Shown piece after piece: positions 5,849-6,309 of a stretch of DNA of 6,309 bases. Position 1 is the first letter of the stretch. The number at the start of each line of letters is the position of its first letter. The position numbers were made by a program, and so were the translations under genes. This DNA comes from a bacterium (GTDB taxonomy: Bacteria; JAMCPX01): the NCBI GenBank assembly GCA_021787655.1, contig JAJYLM010000132.1, positions 1-6,309 of the forward strand, in the 5' to 3' direction. Below the pieces are notes generated by a model. That model saw only the letters and a program-made list of their open reading frames with translations, was not told the origin of the DNA and ran no database searches.

Positions 5849-6309
5849 ATGTTGCCGAATTATTTGTTGAGCTGGATTGTTTTTACACCGATGATAGGCT
5901 TTGTGCTTGTGCTGCTGATGCCCAGGGACAAGGTCTCGTGGATCCGGTGGACCACGGTTGTTTTCACGTTCATACCCATGGTTCTGTCTTTCTATATGTA
6001 CGCGACGATGAATCTTTCCGACGGAGGATTCCAGTTCGTTGAACAGTATTCATGGATACCTGCGTTTAACATACAGTACTATCTCGGTGTTGACGGTATC
6101 AGCGCTCCCATGATCATTCTGACCGGTCTGCTCGGATTTCTTGCGGTTTTTGCGTCATGGAACATCAATAAGGCGCACAAGGCATATTTCTCGCTCTATC
6201 TCCTGCTGGTAACTGCCATGTTCGGCGTTTTCATGTCGCTGGATTTCTTCCTGTTCTATATCTTCTGGGAACTGATGCTGTTTCCGATGTACTTTCTTAT
6301 CGGTATTTG
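5849..6309 (+). CDS. nuoM: NADH-quinone oxidoreductase subunit M, 5' part only (partial)
   Basis: The first 153 codons of NuoM (Nqo13 / ND4), the middle antiporter-like pump; the gene is open to the right edge of the window. The start is ATG 5849, set by the strong AGGAGG upstream. The protein opens MLPNYLLSWIVFTPMIGFVL, a first membrane helix. IQYYLGVDGISAPMIILTG (residues 75-93) is the conserved NuoM segment before the pump core, and WELMLFPMYFLIGI (140-153) is the start of the key fifth-helix region. Glu141 corresponds to the essential Glu144 of E. coli NuoM. About five membrane segments are seen. The last two bases belong to an incomplete codon. Nothing looks disrupted in the visible part. 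nuoN, or a second nuoM copy as in some Nitrospira, would be expected downstream. Confidence 0.95.
   Translation, partial: MLPNYLLSWIVFTPMIGFVLVLLMPRDKVSWIRWTTVVFTFIPMVLSFYMYATMNLSDGGFQFVEQYSWIPAFNIQYYLGVDGISAPMIILTGLLGFLAVFASWNINKAHKAYFSLYLLLVTAMFGVFMSLDFFLFYIFWELMLFPMYFLIGI

Overview
The window is an uninterrupted plus-strand stretch of a respiratory complex I (NADH:quinone oxidoreductase family) operon. In order it holds the 3' end of nuoC, then complete nuoD, nuoH, nuoI, nuoJ, nuoK and nuoL, then the 5' part of nuoM, which runs off the right edge. Almost every base is coding. The only spacer longer than about 12 nt is the 73 nt between nuoK and nuoL.

Layout: nuoC ends at 133 and nuoD starts at 134, in the same frame and with no spacer. 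nuoD/nuoH and nuoI/nuoJ each overlap by 4 nt (ATGA). nuoH/nuoI are 10 nt apart, nuoJ/nuoK 3 nt, and nuoL/nuoM 12 nt, with the nuoL stop codon overlapping the nuoM ribosome binding site. The nuoK-nuoL spacer contains a possible 24-codon mini-ORF whose stop overlaps the nuoL start as ATGA. No internal promoter or terminator is convincing, so the genes are most simply read as one transcript that starts upstream of the window (probably at nuoA) and continues past it (probably to nuoN).

How the parts work together: NuoC, NuoD and NuoI belong to the peripheral arm. NuoI carries two 4Fe-4S clusters that pass electrons toward the quinone site, which is built from NuoD (with NuoB, not in the window) and NuoH. 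NuoH, J, K, L and M form the membrane arm that couples quinone reduction to ion pumping. The diagnostic glutamate, lysine and histidine residues of the pumping subunits are all visible.

The main point of biological interest is that nuoD is followed directly by nuoH, with no nuoE, nuoF or nuoG. These three encode the NADH-oxidising module and normally lie at this place in 14-gene operons. The layout matches the 11-subunit type of complex I, whose electron donor may be something other than NADH, unless EFG is encoded elsewhere.

Organism: a bacterium with moderate to slightly high GC. Separate nuoC and nuoD, the absence of EFG at the usual position, and the style of NuoJ and NuoL suggest a Nitrospirota or Thermodesulfobacteriota (former Deltaproteobacteria) type of lineage. 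This is a low-confidence inference from general resemblance. I saw no mobile element, RNA gene, CRISPR array or clearly novel system.
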